Shown: positions 11,225-22,204 of the stretch, one piece after another
Numbering within the stretch: position 1 is the stretch's first letter
Layout: every line of letters begins with the position of its first letter
From: Heterodera schachtii
Taxonomy: Eukaryota > Nematoda > Chromadorea > Rhabditida > Heteroderidae
DNA length: 64,000 nucleotides
Reading direction: 5' to 3'
Assembly (NCBI GenBank): GCA_023374025.1
Contig: SIJG01000163.1
Coordinates: forward strand, 18,785-82,784
The notes under the pieces: generated by a model
Told to the model about the DNA's origin: nothing
What the model saw: the letters and a program-made list of their open reading frames with translations, nothing else
Databases searched by the model: none
Program-made: the position numbers and the translations under genes

Positions 11225-11645
11225 ACAAAAATTGCCCCCCCCCCCCCCGAAACCCAAAAAAGTAAAAAATTTTCAGTAAATTTTGTGAAATTTTAAGCAA
11301 TTTTCTCAACAAAATCGCGTTAAAATACCCAAAAAATTTTCCCGGTGGCGCCTATCGGCACCGCCGGACCCCCATTTTACCATATTTTTGAAAAATGGAG
11401 ATCAAAATGGCAAAAAATAGTAATTTTTTGGAGAAAAACGGTGAAAACTTTTGTAAAATACACCCCCTAATGCGGGATATCAAAAAGCGAAAAATAGACC
11501 CCTAAAAATCGACAAAAAACAAACAAAAAAAAAACACCCCTAAAAATCGACTGAAAAAGCGAAAAAAAAACACCCCTAAAAATCGAATTTTTGACTTCAG
11601 CCCCCCCCCCCCCCCAAAGCCAAGGGTCTGGCTACCTACGCCCTT
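11225..11645. repeat. Dispersed repeat with poly-C ends
   Basis: It has poly-C tracts near both ends, a CGCCTATCGGCACCGCCGG palindromic motif near 11349, and several CACCCCTAAAAATCGA repeats at 11465-11585. The right end AGCCAAGGGTCTGGCTACC is the inverse of the segment near 5290. No coding potential seen. Confidence 0.5.
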
Positions 11646-11656
11646 GTTGTTGTTGC

Positions 11657-14600
11657 TCACCCAATGCAATTATGACGCCCCAAACTAATTAGGACACTGT
11701 TCATGTTGTTGTTTTCAAAATGGTTGTCTGTCTGCTGCTGCTGAACCACCACCGTCTCCCCAATTGGGCATCGTTTCAACAGCCAATCACCAAGGAAATC
11801 ATCACTGGCATCTTCATATGTCAACATCATCAGAATCAGCTTCTCCTTAGTCCGTTCGTTCACCAATTCGAATGGCTCAACAATTTGCATTTGATCAAAC
11901 GATGGATTTGTAAGCCAAATATTGTAACTGACAGAAGTGGTGGCACGGAGAAAAAACTGAATTGTTGTTGTGTTTGAACGGTTTTTTTTTTTTGGAGGGG
12001 GGGGGGAAACCAGGGGGTCCACCTCGTTTGGGCGCCAGCCCAAGTTTTTGGGCTATAACTTTTTTCTTTGTTAACAAAATCTAACATTCTTGGTATCATT
12101 CGAAAGCTTAACATGTTTAGAAGTTTTTTCTAAGCTATTGCTTCGCGATTAGACAATTGCCAAAAAAGTTATAAATTGAAAATTGCGAAAAAGTCGAAAT
12201 TTCTGAGTTTTTTTCATAATAACTTTTTTACAGGGTAAAATTTTTTTTGCTTTTTTTTTTGTAAGGCCAATAGAGCATGTGAGGAGCTTTCGAATGATAC
12301 CAAGATCGTTAGATTTGGTCGACAAAGAAAAAAAAGTTATAGTCCAAAAACTGAGGCTGGCGCCCAAACGAGGGTGTCCCAAACCAGGAACGACGCGGTC
12401 CCGGAACTTTTGTCTCGGGAATTCTGGTCAACGAAAAACAGAAATTTTGAAGAAAAAAAAATTCTATGTTGACGACCTGCTTGTAATTGTCGAACCATGA
12501 TTTTCTTTCTTTTAGATAAAAATACAATTCCTTCGGTTGACCATCGTTTCTCGGTGTGTGCAACCACTTGGACAACGCCATGCCAGCAGTTGCATTTGGC
12601 CCATCATCAGCAGCAATTTCATCGGGGAACAAATCATCCGAACCGATTGAATTCAATGTGTCGAGATCAGTGAGAATTGTCGGTGAAATCAGACGACGCA
12701 AATTGTCCAAATACTTATGACCGGCAAAGTCCAAATGGCGTATGCTTGGCGCAAAAATGGGCCAAAGTTCACGGACAAAAGCATCCCAAATGTGCTGCTC
12801 TAACGGCACACTGCAGCTCCAACATGGTGCCCCTTCTGTCAAAAATGTGCTTGTTGGAACGGAGAAATTTGAGCACGGAATGGTCAATGTAACTGAAAGG
12901 GGGTAATTAAGTGCTTTAATCCGCCGAGGGGGACTGCCCAAAATTCTGCTGATTTATCGGCTCTATTGCAGTTCACACGTCCTAATTTTTTTTTTTTTGC
13001 AACTTTAGTGCATCATAACTTTTTAAAGAAGCACCCAAATTAACATTCTTAGTATCATTCGATAGCCCTAAGAATCCTCTATTAGCCTGCAAAAATTTCA
13101 AAAAATTTCGTTGGGTTTCAAAAAATTTATGGCTAGAAAATTTCAAAAAGTTGGTTTTCTAAACATTTTTGGCCCTAAATTTTTTGAAACCCAATGAAAT
13201 TTTTTGAAATTTAAAGACTAATAGAGGATTCTTAGGGCTATCGAATGATACTAAGAATGTTTAATTTGGATGCTTCTCTGCAAAAGTTATGGTGCACTAA
13301 AGTTGAAAAAAAAAATTTATGCTCGTGTCTTTTTTTTATGGTCGTGTGAACTGCAATAGAGCCGATTTATCTCATCATCATTTTGTTGCCAATTTTCACT
13401 GAAAATTTGTTTAAAAAATGATCCGCAGTGCCCCAAAAAATTAATTTTGTCATAAAAAATTATGTAGGTTATTTTTGGTGGAAATCTGTTAACAAATTGC
13501 ACTAAAATTTGCAAAAAAATATATTTTCCTGCGGCGCCTCTTCCGGTTCATTGGTCCCGATTTTTAAATAAAATTCTAAAAAACATATTATAAGGCTAAT
13601 TTTAGCCGCTGAGTACGAATTTGATCAACTTTTCAACCAGTTTCGAGTCCCGAACCCGAACATTAAAAAAAAAATCAAAAATTTCAATTTGATGCCCCAA
13701 AATTGCCAATTTTAGACCCCCAAAACTGATTTTGAAATTTTTCAGTTCGCAACCCTAGCTTTAATATACACAAAAGATTTAAAAAAGCTACTAAATATGA
13801 AGATCATCAAAGCGAATTTTGTTGGGCAGCGGATGGTGATCGGGCAATGGAAAGTCCACAAAATAGTGATCAGTTTTTACTGAGGCTTTCAACTTTGGCT
13901 TTGGTCCAAATTCTTTGCAAATTATCATCCATTTGCAAAGTGGCAATGCCGAGACAGTGACATTGAAATGCGTGTCCACCAGCACATCGAAACGTGGCGA
14001 AAGCAATGCCATTTTGAGGCCGAGTTGGTGAGGACGAAAAAAGGGCAAAATGTCCATCCAAACGTCGTTGCACACCCAGCTGGAAAAATGTGTGTGCGAA
14101 AATATTTAATGAGAAATGGGTGCAATTCATTTACCCCCCCCCCCCCCCGTCGTTCCGGAACGGGCCAGTTCCTGAGCCAAGTTTAGACAATCATAACTTT
14201 TTTCTTTGTTGACCAAATCCAACAAAGTTGGTATCATTCGAAAGCAGCTCTTAACAAGCTCTATCGGCTTCCCAAAAATCACAAAGAAATACCGACATGT
14301 AAAAAAGATATAAATTAAAATATACAAAAATTCTGACTTTTTGGTAGTATTCATGTTGCAACTTTTTTATAAGTTGTTCAATCGCTTAGCATTAGCTTAT
14401 CAAAAACTTCTAAACATGCATAACTTTCGAATGATACCATTTTTATAAATTTTGGCCTAATGAGAAAAAAGTTATAATGCTTTAAGCTCGGCTCAGACGG
14501 AACTGACCACTACCGCGTCGTTCCGCCTTGAAAATTTTTTTTTTTTAATTTTCACTTAGAAATTTCAAGATGGATTTCCGTAAGGGCTAATTAAACTGCA

Positions 14601-14665
14601 AAAGCGCCAAAAAAAAATTCATTCATTTAAAAAATTCCTCACATTTTCCTTAAACGTCGACTCAT
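11657..14665 (-). CDS. Divergent nematode F-box-like protein, four exons, one frame break
   Basis: Exons run 14665-14643 (MSRRLRK), 14079-13792 (NDVWMDILPFF, HQLGLKMALLSPRF), 12892-12477 (YIDHSVLKFLRSNK, then FVRELWPIFAPSIRHLDF and DLFPDEIAADDG) and 11956-11657 (VEPFELVNERTKEKL, LLKRCPIGE). Phases and splice signals agree at all three junctions. The order matches a divergent family I recall from tylenchid nematodes, often labelled F-box, which would act in substrate selection by ubiquitin ligases; that function is inferred from the label. Exon 3 has one surplus base near 12815-12825, so the frame changes between the YIDHSV part and the FVRELW part. That means a pseudogene or an assembly indel. 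Each intron carries one hairpin transposon. Confidence 0.65.
12015..12380. mobile_element. Hairpin MULE-like MITE in intron 3 of the F-box-like gene
   Basis: The termini are GGGTCCACCTCGTTTGGGC and the near inverse GCCCAAACGAGGGTGTCCC. AAACCAGG is duplicated at 12007-12014 and 12381-12388. Inside are mirrored TATAACTTTTTTCTTTGT and GGTATCATTCGAAAGC arms, shared with the elements at 14158, 18515, 20616 and 59777. No ORF of its own. Confidence 0.7.
12959..13363. mobile_element. Hairpin MULE-like MITE in intron 2 of the F-box-like gene
   Basis: It has perfect 20-plus-bp inverted termini, GGCTCTATTGCAGTTCACAC on the left and its complement on the right. GATTTATC is duplicated at 12951-12958 and 13364-13371. 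The interior has CATAACTTTT, TAGTATCATTCGATAGCCC and their mirror images. That links it to the other hairpins despite unrelated ends. Confidence 0.75.
14158..14516. mobile_element. Hairpin MULE-like MITE in intron 1 of the F-box-like gene
   Basis: GTCGTTCCG (9 bp) is duplicated at 14149-14157 and 14517-14525. The termini (GGGCCAGTTCC on the left, GGAACTGACC on the right) are inverted. The inner module ATAACTTTTTTCTTTGTTGA and GGTATCATTCGAAAGC is shared with the elements at 12015 and 18515. Length 359 bp, no ORF. Confidence 0.75.
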
Positions 14666-15317
14666 TTTGCGGCAATAGCAGCAGCACCTTTTGTCGTAAG
14701 TTTGTGATTGCGAAAAATGACGTTAACTAAAAATTTTATTTAGATTAGTTTATTTATTACATATATTAAATTTTTGAGTAACAAATTGGGAAAAGCAAAT
14801 AAACGGCGACCAAATTTTTATGCCAGGAGCAAAATTGGCACTTTCTGATGCCAAATGGTTCAAAATTTGATGCAAAAAAGCAATGCGCTTCCTCATCAAA
14901 GTCAATGAAATGTAAGAAAAAAGGCCGAATATTCGACACCATCCCAAATATTTGTGAATCATTTTTGTTTGGGTTGTACGTGATGTATTCAGACCCATGG
15001 GAAATTCTTTTCATTCAATCCTGGCTTTCTTGTGGGTCTCCGATTTTCGGAAAAAATCCTACGCGAAAGAATTTTTTGAAAATAGTAATACATTGGCATT
15101 ATGTTCCTATTTTGACTCATAAAAATGGGAATTCTTCAAGAAAAAATTTGCATAAAAGGAAGGGAACAGTGCGTAATCCAACCATTCTTCTTCCTTCATT
15201 CATCACTATATTTTTTATTTTGGTAAATTTCGCCTTTTGTACTATTTTTTCGACCACAAAAAACATTTTTAAACAAAATTGACCAAATACCAAAGCGAGC
15301 ATTTGGTATCATTTCAT

Positions 15318-15512
15318 GGCCTTTCAAAAAGTTGTAAAGGCAAAAAAACCCCCATCAATTTTTTGTCGGAAAAACAGTAAAAGTTGGCTTTTTGTCATCA
15401 TTCCTCTGACCCCTAACCTTTCAAAATGTTGTAAAGGCACAAAAAAATCTCAATAATTTTTTGCCGAAAAACCGTAAAAGTCGGCTTTTTGTCATCGTTC
15501 CTCTGAAATCCC
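15318..15512. repeat. Two-unit tandem repeat upstream of 14-3-3
   Basis: Two units of about 97 bp, each with CCTTTCAAAA-GTTGTAAAGGC, then AAAAAC-GTAAAAGT-GGCTTTT and GTCATC-TTCCTCTGA. The second ends about 100 bases before the 14-3-3 start codon, so it may overlap the promoter region. The rest of 14.7-15.3 kb shows nothing I can assign. Confidence 0.6.
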
Positions 15513-15612
15513 AACCCCATTTTTCCAAGGCCTCAAAACACCCGCCACATATTGTACATATTATTTGCAAAAGCCTGATCATCTCCATCCATCCATCATC
15601 ATCATCATCACC

Positions 15613-17188
15613 ATGCCGGACGAGCCCGAAACAAAGGACCAACTCATCTGCCTGATCATCGTGTGCGAGAAGGCGCGACGCTTCGACGACATGGTGGAGG
15701 CGATGAAAAAGGTGTGGCCATCCCATCCGATCGGTGGTGGTCGTAGGATTTCACAAATTTTGATGATCAATTAAATGCTTTATCCCCCCTCCCCTCCCAT
15801 TTCAGTTGATCAAATTGGACCCCAATCTTGGCCAGGAGGATCGTGTTTCGCTGGCAGTGGCCTACAAAGGTGCGATGTCTTCACGCCGTTCGTCATGGCG
15901 CATGTTGGTGTCCATCGAGGAGCGGACCGGCCCGGAAATGAACGAGCGACAACAGCAGGTGGAGCCATCGTCGACATTTGGAGGCCCCGGCGGCACATTT
16001 TCCGTTAAAATGTCACTGATTTTCCCCCTTTTTTCCACAAACACAGGTGATGAAGAGCTATCGTGAGCATGTGGAGAACGAATTGGTGACCATCTGCCAA
16101 GAACTTTTGGTGGGTTTTACCGTTTTTTTCAACAAAAAAATTTTTGTACGTCCCGAATTTCTCTTCCATTCAACAGAAGTGCATCAACGAAGTGCTGTTC
16201 CCGAAAGCGACCGACCCGGAGCCGAAGGTGTTCTACCTGAAAATGAAAGCCGACTACTACCGTTACATGGCCGAAGTGGCGACGGATGCGGACCGATCGG
16301 GTGAGACAGAATTTATCCGATCACAATTTTCAGCACCATTTTTTGATCCGTCATTTTTCAGCATTTTATGAGTCTTCAATCATCTGACCGTCCTCAATTT
16401 CTTGGACCATAACTTTTCCATGTTCCAGCAAACCATACATTTTCAGCGTTTTTTCGAACGAATACCAAAATCTGTTGTTTTTTGAACATGAAAAAAAGCT
16501 ATGGTCCAAGAAACTGCGGATGTTCAAAGCTGATTGGACTCATAAAATGCAAAAAAATAAATGTTTTTCGATTGTTTGTATTGCTTTTTTGATCCGCCGT
16601 TTTTTCATCATTTTTTAAGTCCCTAATCATCTGTTAACATCCGCACTTTCTTGGACCATAACTTTTTCGAATGGATACCAAAATCTGTTGTTTTTTGAAC
16701 ATGAAAAAACAAAAATTATGATCCAAGAATTAAGGATGTTCACAGTTGATTGGACTCATAAAATACAAAAAAAAAATGAAATATTTTTCGATTGTATCAT
16801 AATTTTTTTGTTTGTTCCGCAGGTGTCGTCGAACTCGCAAAGGCCGCTTACCAGGAAGCCATGGAAATCGCCACCTCCAAAATTGCAGCGATCAACCCGA
16901 CTCGTCTTGGCCTTGCACTCAACTTCTCCGTGTTCAACTTCGAAATCTTAAAATCGGTGGACGAGGCGCGCAAAGTGGCCCAAAAAGTGGGTTTCATCAT
17001 ACTTTTCCTTTCATTGTATAATAATGGCCAAATCCTCCCCCGATTTTCAGGCAATTGACTTGGCCCAGGCGGAGATTGCCACACTGACGGTGCCATTGGC
17101 CGATGACGCCTCGATCAACTTGCGCATGCTGAGGGAAAACATGGAATTGTGGACACCGGAGGGCGGCAGCCACACCAAGACGACCTGA
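15613..17188 (+). CDS. 14-3-3 family protein
   Basis: Six exons, 15613-15711, 15806-15958, 16047-16109, 16177-16300, 16823-16986 and 17051-17188, give exactly 246 codons, the usual 14-3-3 length. All introns are GT-AG and all phases fit. Hallmarks are [12 protein letters not shown] in helix 3, [17 protein letters not shown], and [18 protein letters not shown], the second family signature region. The phosphoserine-binding basic residues (K in AYKG, R in RRSSW, and the R-Y pair in DYYRY) are present. 14-3-3 dimers bind phosphorylated Ser/Thr partners in the cytosol. The sequence is rather divergent at its N-terminus and in ATDPEPK. An AATAAA signal at 17337-17342 fits a short 3' UTR. The large fourth intron holds repeats. 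Confidence 0.95.
16361..16770. repeat. Tandem pair of short hairpin elements in a 14-3-3 intron
   Basis: Two diverged units of about 200 bp. Each contains TTCTTGGACCATAACTTTT, ACCAAAATCTGTTGTTTTTT and the mirror ATGGTCCAAGAA. The first begins GCATTTTATGAGTC and ends GACTCATAAAATGC. The centre resembles the ATAACTTTT and GGTATC modules of the larger hairpin elements. Both lie inside intron 4 and leave the splice sites intact. Confidence 0.6.
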
Positions 17189-17404
17189 GAAGGAAGTGCC
17201 GAACTGACCGACCGATCGGATGGATGATATTATGCATACAACAACGATATTCAACAAATTGTGTAAATTGTATTATTATGTATATATATGCGCCATTGCA
17301 TTGTATTGTATATATTTGTGTGTGCTCCTCGTGCTAATAAATGCCGTAAATGGACCTTCGTATGGATTTTTTAAACGCGAAACGCGAAAGCCCATCCCTG
17401 GTGC

Positions 17405-18150
17405 CGGTACGCGACATTTCTTTCCCGCCGTTTCTTTCCCGCCATTTCTTTCCCGTCATTTCTTTCCCAGGACATTTCTTTCCCAGGACATTTCTTTCCC
17501 ACCGTTTCTTTCCCGGGACTTTTCTTTCCCAAAATTAGAATTAATCCTAAATATTAAAATAAATTTATAAAGCAATATAAGCAGTAATAACAATAATCAT
17601 GACCAATCACTGACAAAAAAAACTCAATTGCTCACTGATCCATTTCAAAATTGTTTGCAATCCCACCTAAATATTCAACAATAGTCCGTTCTCCGAGGCC
17701 GCCAACAACAATGTTTCTAATACGCTCATCTGTTCTTTGGTACACAAGCCTTTTTTTTTGCTGCATCATCTCCCCGAACAAATTCTTCGTATAATTATCA
17801 CGATTTTTTTGAACTCTTTTCAACCCTTCTATGAATTTGTTCCTTCCTGAAGTCAGACACAAAAGTTACTGTAGTGTAAATTCAAATTTTCATTTGGTAA
17901 ACATTGTCTTCAACGTATTAATTTTCCTTAAAATTATTGTTGCTTATGTGCTTACAACGCTTATATTGCTTTATAAATTTATTTTAATATTTAGGATTAA
18001 TTCTAATTTTGGGAAAGAAAAGTCCCGGGAAAGAAACGGTGGGAAAGAAATGTCCTGGGAAAGAAATGTCCTGGGAAAGAAATGACGGGAAAGAAATGGC
18101 GGGAAAGAAACGGCGGGAAAGAAATGGCGGGAAAGAAATGTCCTGCTCCG
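17405..18150. mobile_element. MULE element with minisatellite terminal repeats and 9-bp TSD
   Basis: CCCTGGTGC is duplicated at 17396-17404 and 18151-18159. The terminal inverted repeats, over 150 bp each, are built from repeats of TTTCTTTCCCGCC-type units. Their tips are CGGTACGCGACATTTC and, inverted, CGGAGCAGGACATTTC. The interior carries a minus-strand coding remnant resembling a MULE transposase C-terminus (see 17632-17862). Length 746 bp; a deletion derivative of an autonomous element is the simplest reading. Confidence 0.75.
17632..17862 (-). pseudogene. MULE transposase C-terminal remnant
   Basis: The 76-codon frame contains KFIEGLKRVQKNRDNYTK and ends with IVEYLGGIANNFEMDQ. This resembles the C-terminal part of MULE-type transposases in animals, where a Trp/Phe-Ile-Glu-x-Leu-Lys segment is followed near the end by a YLRGIAHN-like motif. 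The catalytic DDE region is absent. It lies between the long terminal repeats of the 17405-18150 element, supporting the MULE assignment. Recognition is from memory of the family pattern. Confidence 0.5.
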
Positions 18151-18514
18151 CCCTGGTGCAGACTGTTGATGCGTCCGTTAAAGATACTGCAAATAGAGAG
18201 GCTTCTTACGCACAAAGTAGAAAGACTTAATAAATTTATTTTCCCTATGCGCAGCTGTTTAGAAAGAATTATGCACGTCAAAACTTCAAGAGTAGACATT
18301 TTTTGTGGGTAGAATTAAGTAAAAATAAATATCAGAGGATCTTTTCAAAGGTTAAAAATAAATAAAATTAAATAAAATGTTTTTAAATAAAAGTGGGGGC
18401 ATATGGATGGGCCCATTTTTCAAGAGTCCGGGAAAGCATCACCAATTTTAATGGAAAGGTACGGCTTTTACTATATAAAATTACAGTAAAACCATCATAA
18501 ATATAGGTAATAGT

Positions 18515-18900
18515 CGGTCAGGGTCGTTTTCGTACGGGCCGTTTTCGTACGAGCACAAGTTTTTGGCTATAACTTTTTTCTTTGCCAACCAAATCCAACA
18601 TTGTTGGTATCATTCGATAGCCCTAAGTGTCCTCTATTAGCCTGCAAAATTTCGAAAAATCTCGTTAAGGTTCAAAAAAGTTATGACCAGAAGAATTCAT
18701 ACAACCAGATTTTCCAACTTTTTTGGCTCGAACTTTTTTTAAAACTTAACGAAATTTTTTGAAATTTTGCAGGCTAATAGAGCATCTGAATGGCTATCGA
18801 ATGATATAAAGATCGTTGGATTTGGTTGACATAGAAAAAAGTTATAGTCAAAAAACAAGTGCTCGTACGAAAACGGCCCGTACGAAAACGGCCTGGCCCG
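18515..18900. mobile_element. Hairpin MULE-like MITE with 9-bp TSD
   Basis: GGTAATAGT is duplicated at 18506-18514 and 18901-18909. The ends are CGGTCAGGGTCGTTTTCG and the inverse-like CGAAAACGGCCTGGCCCG, then repeated CGTTTTCGTACG units. Inside are TTTTTGGCTATAAC and GGTATCATTCGATAGCCC with mirror copies. The paralogous site near 7530 has no insertion, giving a natural empty site. Confidence 0.8.
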
Positions 18901-20615
18901 GGTAATAGTACCCTTATTTAATGATGAGTGATAGCTAATTGCAATTAATTTAAATTAATTAAACAAATTCAAAGAGCAGAATTTGGGGGCAAAAGAATAA
19001 AATGACAATGGCAAATAGGTGGTGATAGGCAATTAGTGATGATGAGCGTGTAATATGGGAAGGATAAATGACGCAATTAGGCCATTTAGTGACCAGCAGT
19101 GATAAAGACACACCAAACGACGCCATTTTAAGAGAACGGCAGTGAACAGAGAAGGGGAGATAAATTCTCAAAAAAGGAAGACATATGTATTAAATTTGAA
19201 AATATTAATTAATTAAGAAAAGTGCACCACTAATTGGCAGAGATTGATAATGAATGAGTCGTCATTATTTAATTGAAACGACATCATTTTCAAGGGAACG
19301 GCACGGAACGAATGGACAATGGGCAATTACTAAATGAGGGGCCGGGGATAGAATTTGTCCTCTGGTTGAAAGTGGATGCGAGTGATCGATGGACACCAAA
19401 AATCAGCACAATGTCATTCATTATGTGGCCATTGGCAAAATGCCCTAGTGGAAAATGCCGCGAATTCGCCGATAGACGCCAACAAAACATTAATTGACCG
19501 TTGGCAAAATGAATGGAAAAAAACGGAGTCCATTCATTATCCGATTCAATTGTCAATCAGAAAAGCGGTCTCAAAGTTCAAAAATTTTGGATAATTTATA
19601 GAAAATTTTGGGGAATTTAAGAAAATTTGGAAGTCAAGTGGCCCCATAGGCATTTCCGGGTGAAAAAATGAAGTTTTTAACGAATTTGTTAAAAATTTTT
19701 CAATTACGACGAATAGGAAACCAACCAACAATTTCAATGGGTAGAAATTACAATGGCAAAAAAGTGAACAATTGGCACCACGCCGTCGTTTAAAACTCGA
19801 TCTTTAGGAGTGTATTTTTGCCTCAACTTCGGCACCAATTTTCGGAAATTTAAAATTTGCCTTTTGATTTCACCATTAAAAAGAGGATATCGTTGAAATA
19901 TTTGTTTTATGAGACCAAGGGGTATATGGGTCAGCAGCAGATACCTGGAAGTGTGTGTTAAAAATAAATAATTTTGGGCGGCGGGCATAAGAAAAAAAAG
20001 TTGCATAAAAGGGGCGAGAGAGTGAGTGCACCGTAGAGGCTCGAGCACTAAGGAAATAGTGGGTAAAAAAGGTGCAAATTTCTCGTTGTTCTGTCCCCGA
20101 ATACTCCCCATTGCTTTGTCATCATTAAATTTCCTTCCATTTATAAGGTCATTTCTCGTTTCATTGTTAATGCGATGGCTCTCCGGCGCTGTTTCCCGGT
20201 AGTTTGGGGGTGTTGGTTTTCAACCATTAAGAGGGGACGCTCCAGCCGATCCGCCCTAGCTGAGGGCTGTCGTTCACTCGCTTTACCCGGTTGTATTCGG
20301 TTGGAGTCGGATTGAGCTTCAACATCGCTTCGTTTTTTTATCATTTTTAAACTTTTAAAATTCTCGCTGTTCAGAATTGAAAATCTCTCTGATCTATCGC
20401 TGGCGGTCAGATTAACTTTTACTATATTTTATATTTTTGAAATTTAATTTTTCTTTAATTTAAAAGAAAGGCTTCGGATTTAGAACCTTTGGGGTCCAAT
20501 TTCATCAAAACTTTAAAAATTTTCCATTATAATTCGATATGCTCAAGGGCATTCATTTTTTTGCATTACCAACCCGAAATATCAAATATTTTAACCCCAT
20601 TTTTTGAACATTTTC

Positions 20616-21079
20616 CGGTTTACCTCAGTTGGGCCGTCACGGTTGGGCCGGCACGGTTAGGCCGTCACGTTTGGGCCGGCACGGTTGGGCCCCAGCATAT
20701 TTTTCCACTATAACTTTCTACAACTTTTTTCTTTGTCATCCAAATCCAACATTGTTGGTATCATTCGAAAGCTTAATGTATTTAGAAACTTTTTCTAAGC
20801 TATTGCTTCACGGTTAGACAAATACGAAAAAAGTTATACATGAAAATTTCAAAAAAATCGAAATTTTTGAAGTTTTTCTTGATAAAAATTTTTTCCAGGC
20901 TTAAAAATCTTTTTGTTTTTTGTTAGGCTAATAGAGCATGTTAAGAGCTTTCGAATGATACCAAGATTGTTGGATTTGGATGCCAACGAAAAAAGCTTAA
21001 GTGGAAAATCATGCTGGGGCCCAACCGTGCCGGCCCAAACGTGACGGCCCAACCGTGACGGCCCAACTGAGCGAGTCCG
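20616..21079. mobile_element. Hairpin MULE-like MITE with 9-bp TSD
   Basis: AACATTTTC is duplicated at 20607-20615 and 21080-21088. The arms are repeats of GGGCCGGCACGGTT and GGCCGTCACG, ending in CTCAGTTGGG and mirrored on the right. The inner module CACTATAACTTTCT and GGTATCATTCGAAAGC is shared with the other hairpins. The element at 59777 has the same outer arms. Confidence 0.8.
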
Positions 21080-21099
21080 AACATTTTCACTTGGTTTTC

Positions 21100-22200
21100 T
21101 TTTCTTTCTTTTTTTCTTGTAAGAATGAATACACAAATACAAAAACAAAATTTATAGTATAGCAATAAAATAAAACATTTTTTTCGACAAATTTTGTGGT
21201 GGCGGAAGAGAGAAGAGAAGAAAGCTCGAGCACAATACAAAAGAAAAAAGTACAGTAGTAATGTGGTGGAAGCGAAAAAAAAAACAAAAAATAAAATCTC
21301 ATCGCATTGTTGCTTAAATTAAGGAGAGAAAGAGAGAGGAGACATTTTGCCAGAAAATAATCAGTCAAAATTTTACAAAGCACGGAAAGAATGATGTTTT
21401 TCGATATATGGTAAAACAATTGACAAAATTTGACGAAGAGACGGCGTGGGAGGAGGGCACAAATTCTCAAAAAAAAATTGTCTCAAAAAGAGAAATATTT
21501 TACCAATTTTCTGGGGGGTCAATTGAGCAAAAAGGGTTAGCGCGGGAGAGGAGGAGGAGGAAAAGCGGCTGTGGCAGAAAGAAGAAAACAGCAGAAAAAA
21601 GCACACATATCCATGCATGGTTGGGCTTGTCAAAATTTCAAAAAAAAAAATTGCATTTTAAAAATTTAAATTAGCGCCAAAAAGGCAGTGCCATTTTTTT
21701 GCGCTTTTTGAGCCACGAAAGTGTGTGCCGAACAAACCCAACCGATGCAGACAGACAAATGCAAAATAGTACAATAAACAACAAAGTTTGCCATTTTCAA
21801 AAAGGGGACGGCGGTGATAATACAGTAACAAAAAATGAAAGGATGATTGGATGACTTTTCGTGGTACGGTAATTCGGTAATTAATTTTGTTTTTTGTTTT
21901 ATCAAATTGCATCTTTAAGAAATTAAAAATCAAAAAAGGAAGGAAAAGCAATAATATATGTATGTATTGTATTGTGTTGTGTTTCTTCTGTTTGTATGCA
22001 AAGTTTTGTTTTGGCGCCGCACTTTTTTTTCCTCCCCCATTTTTTTCGTCGCCCATTTTTATTCACTCATTCGGGCAATTGTTGTCCTCCGTCGAATACC
22101 ATTTGCATTCCTGCATAAAAATGAGAGGGAAATTTAGGAAAATTTATATATAAATTTAAAAATTTAAATTTAAACAATGGATAAATTGCTAAAGTTTTTC
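21100..22200. other. Unassigned sequence downstream of the TOCA-type gene
   Basis: Contains the end of the duplicated segment (21655-21800), AT-rich sequence and a GA-rich run near 21300-21345. Frames here show no family resemblance. I see no gene. Confidence 0.4.
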
Positions 22201-22204
22201 AAAA

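Larger units (their letters stand above)
18240..21800. repeat. Segmental duplication, copy 2, with insertions
   Basis: Homologous to 7300-9240 in the same orientation. Two interruptions are visible: the hairpin at 18515-18900 and a block of about 1.1 kb at roughly 20545-21655 that includes another hairpin. Homology resumes with GGCAGTGCCATTTTTTTGCG near 21684, matching GGCGGTGCCATTTTTGG near 9100. No gene identified inside. The short minus-strand frame MLKLNPTPTEYNRV near 20322 is the only conserved coding candidate. Confidence 0.6.

Noticed and set aside
5272..11645. A 6.4-kb autonomous transposon with inverted ends at 5290 and 11640.
   Set aside because: The flanking bases show no target duplication and the interval contains unrelated genes and repeats. 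Two independent fragments of one family explain it better.
11957..12476. Hairpin elements as introners that created the introns of the F-box-like gene.
   Set aside because: The target duplications lie 50-90 bases inside the splice sites, so the elements inserted into introns that already existed.
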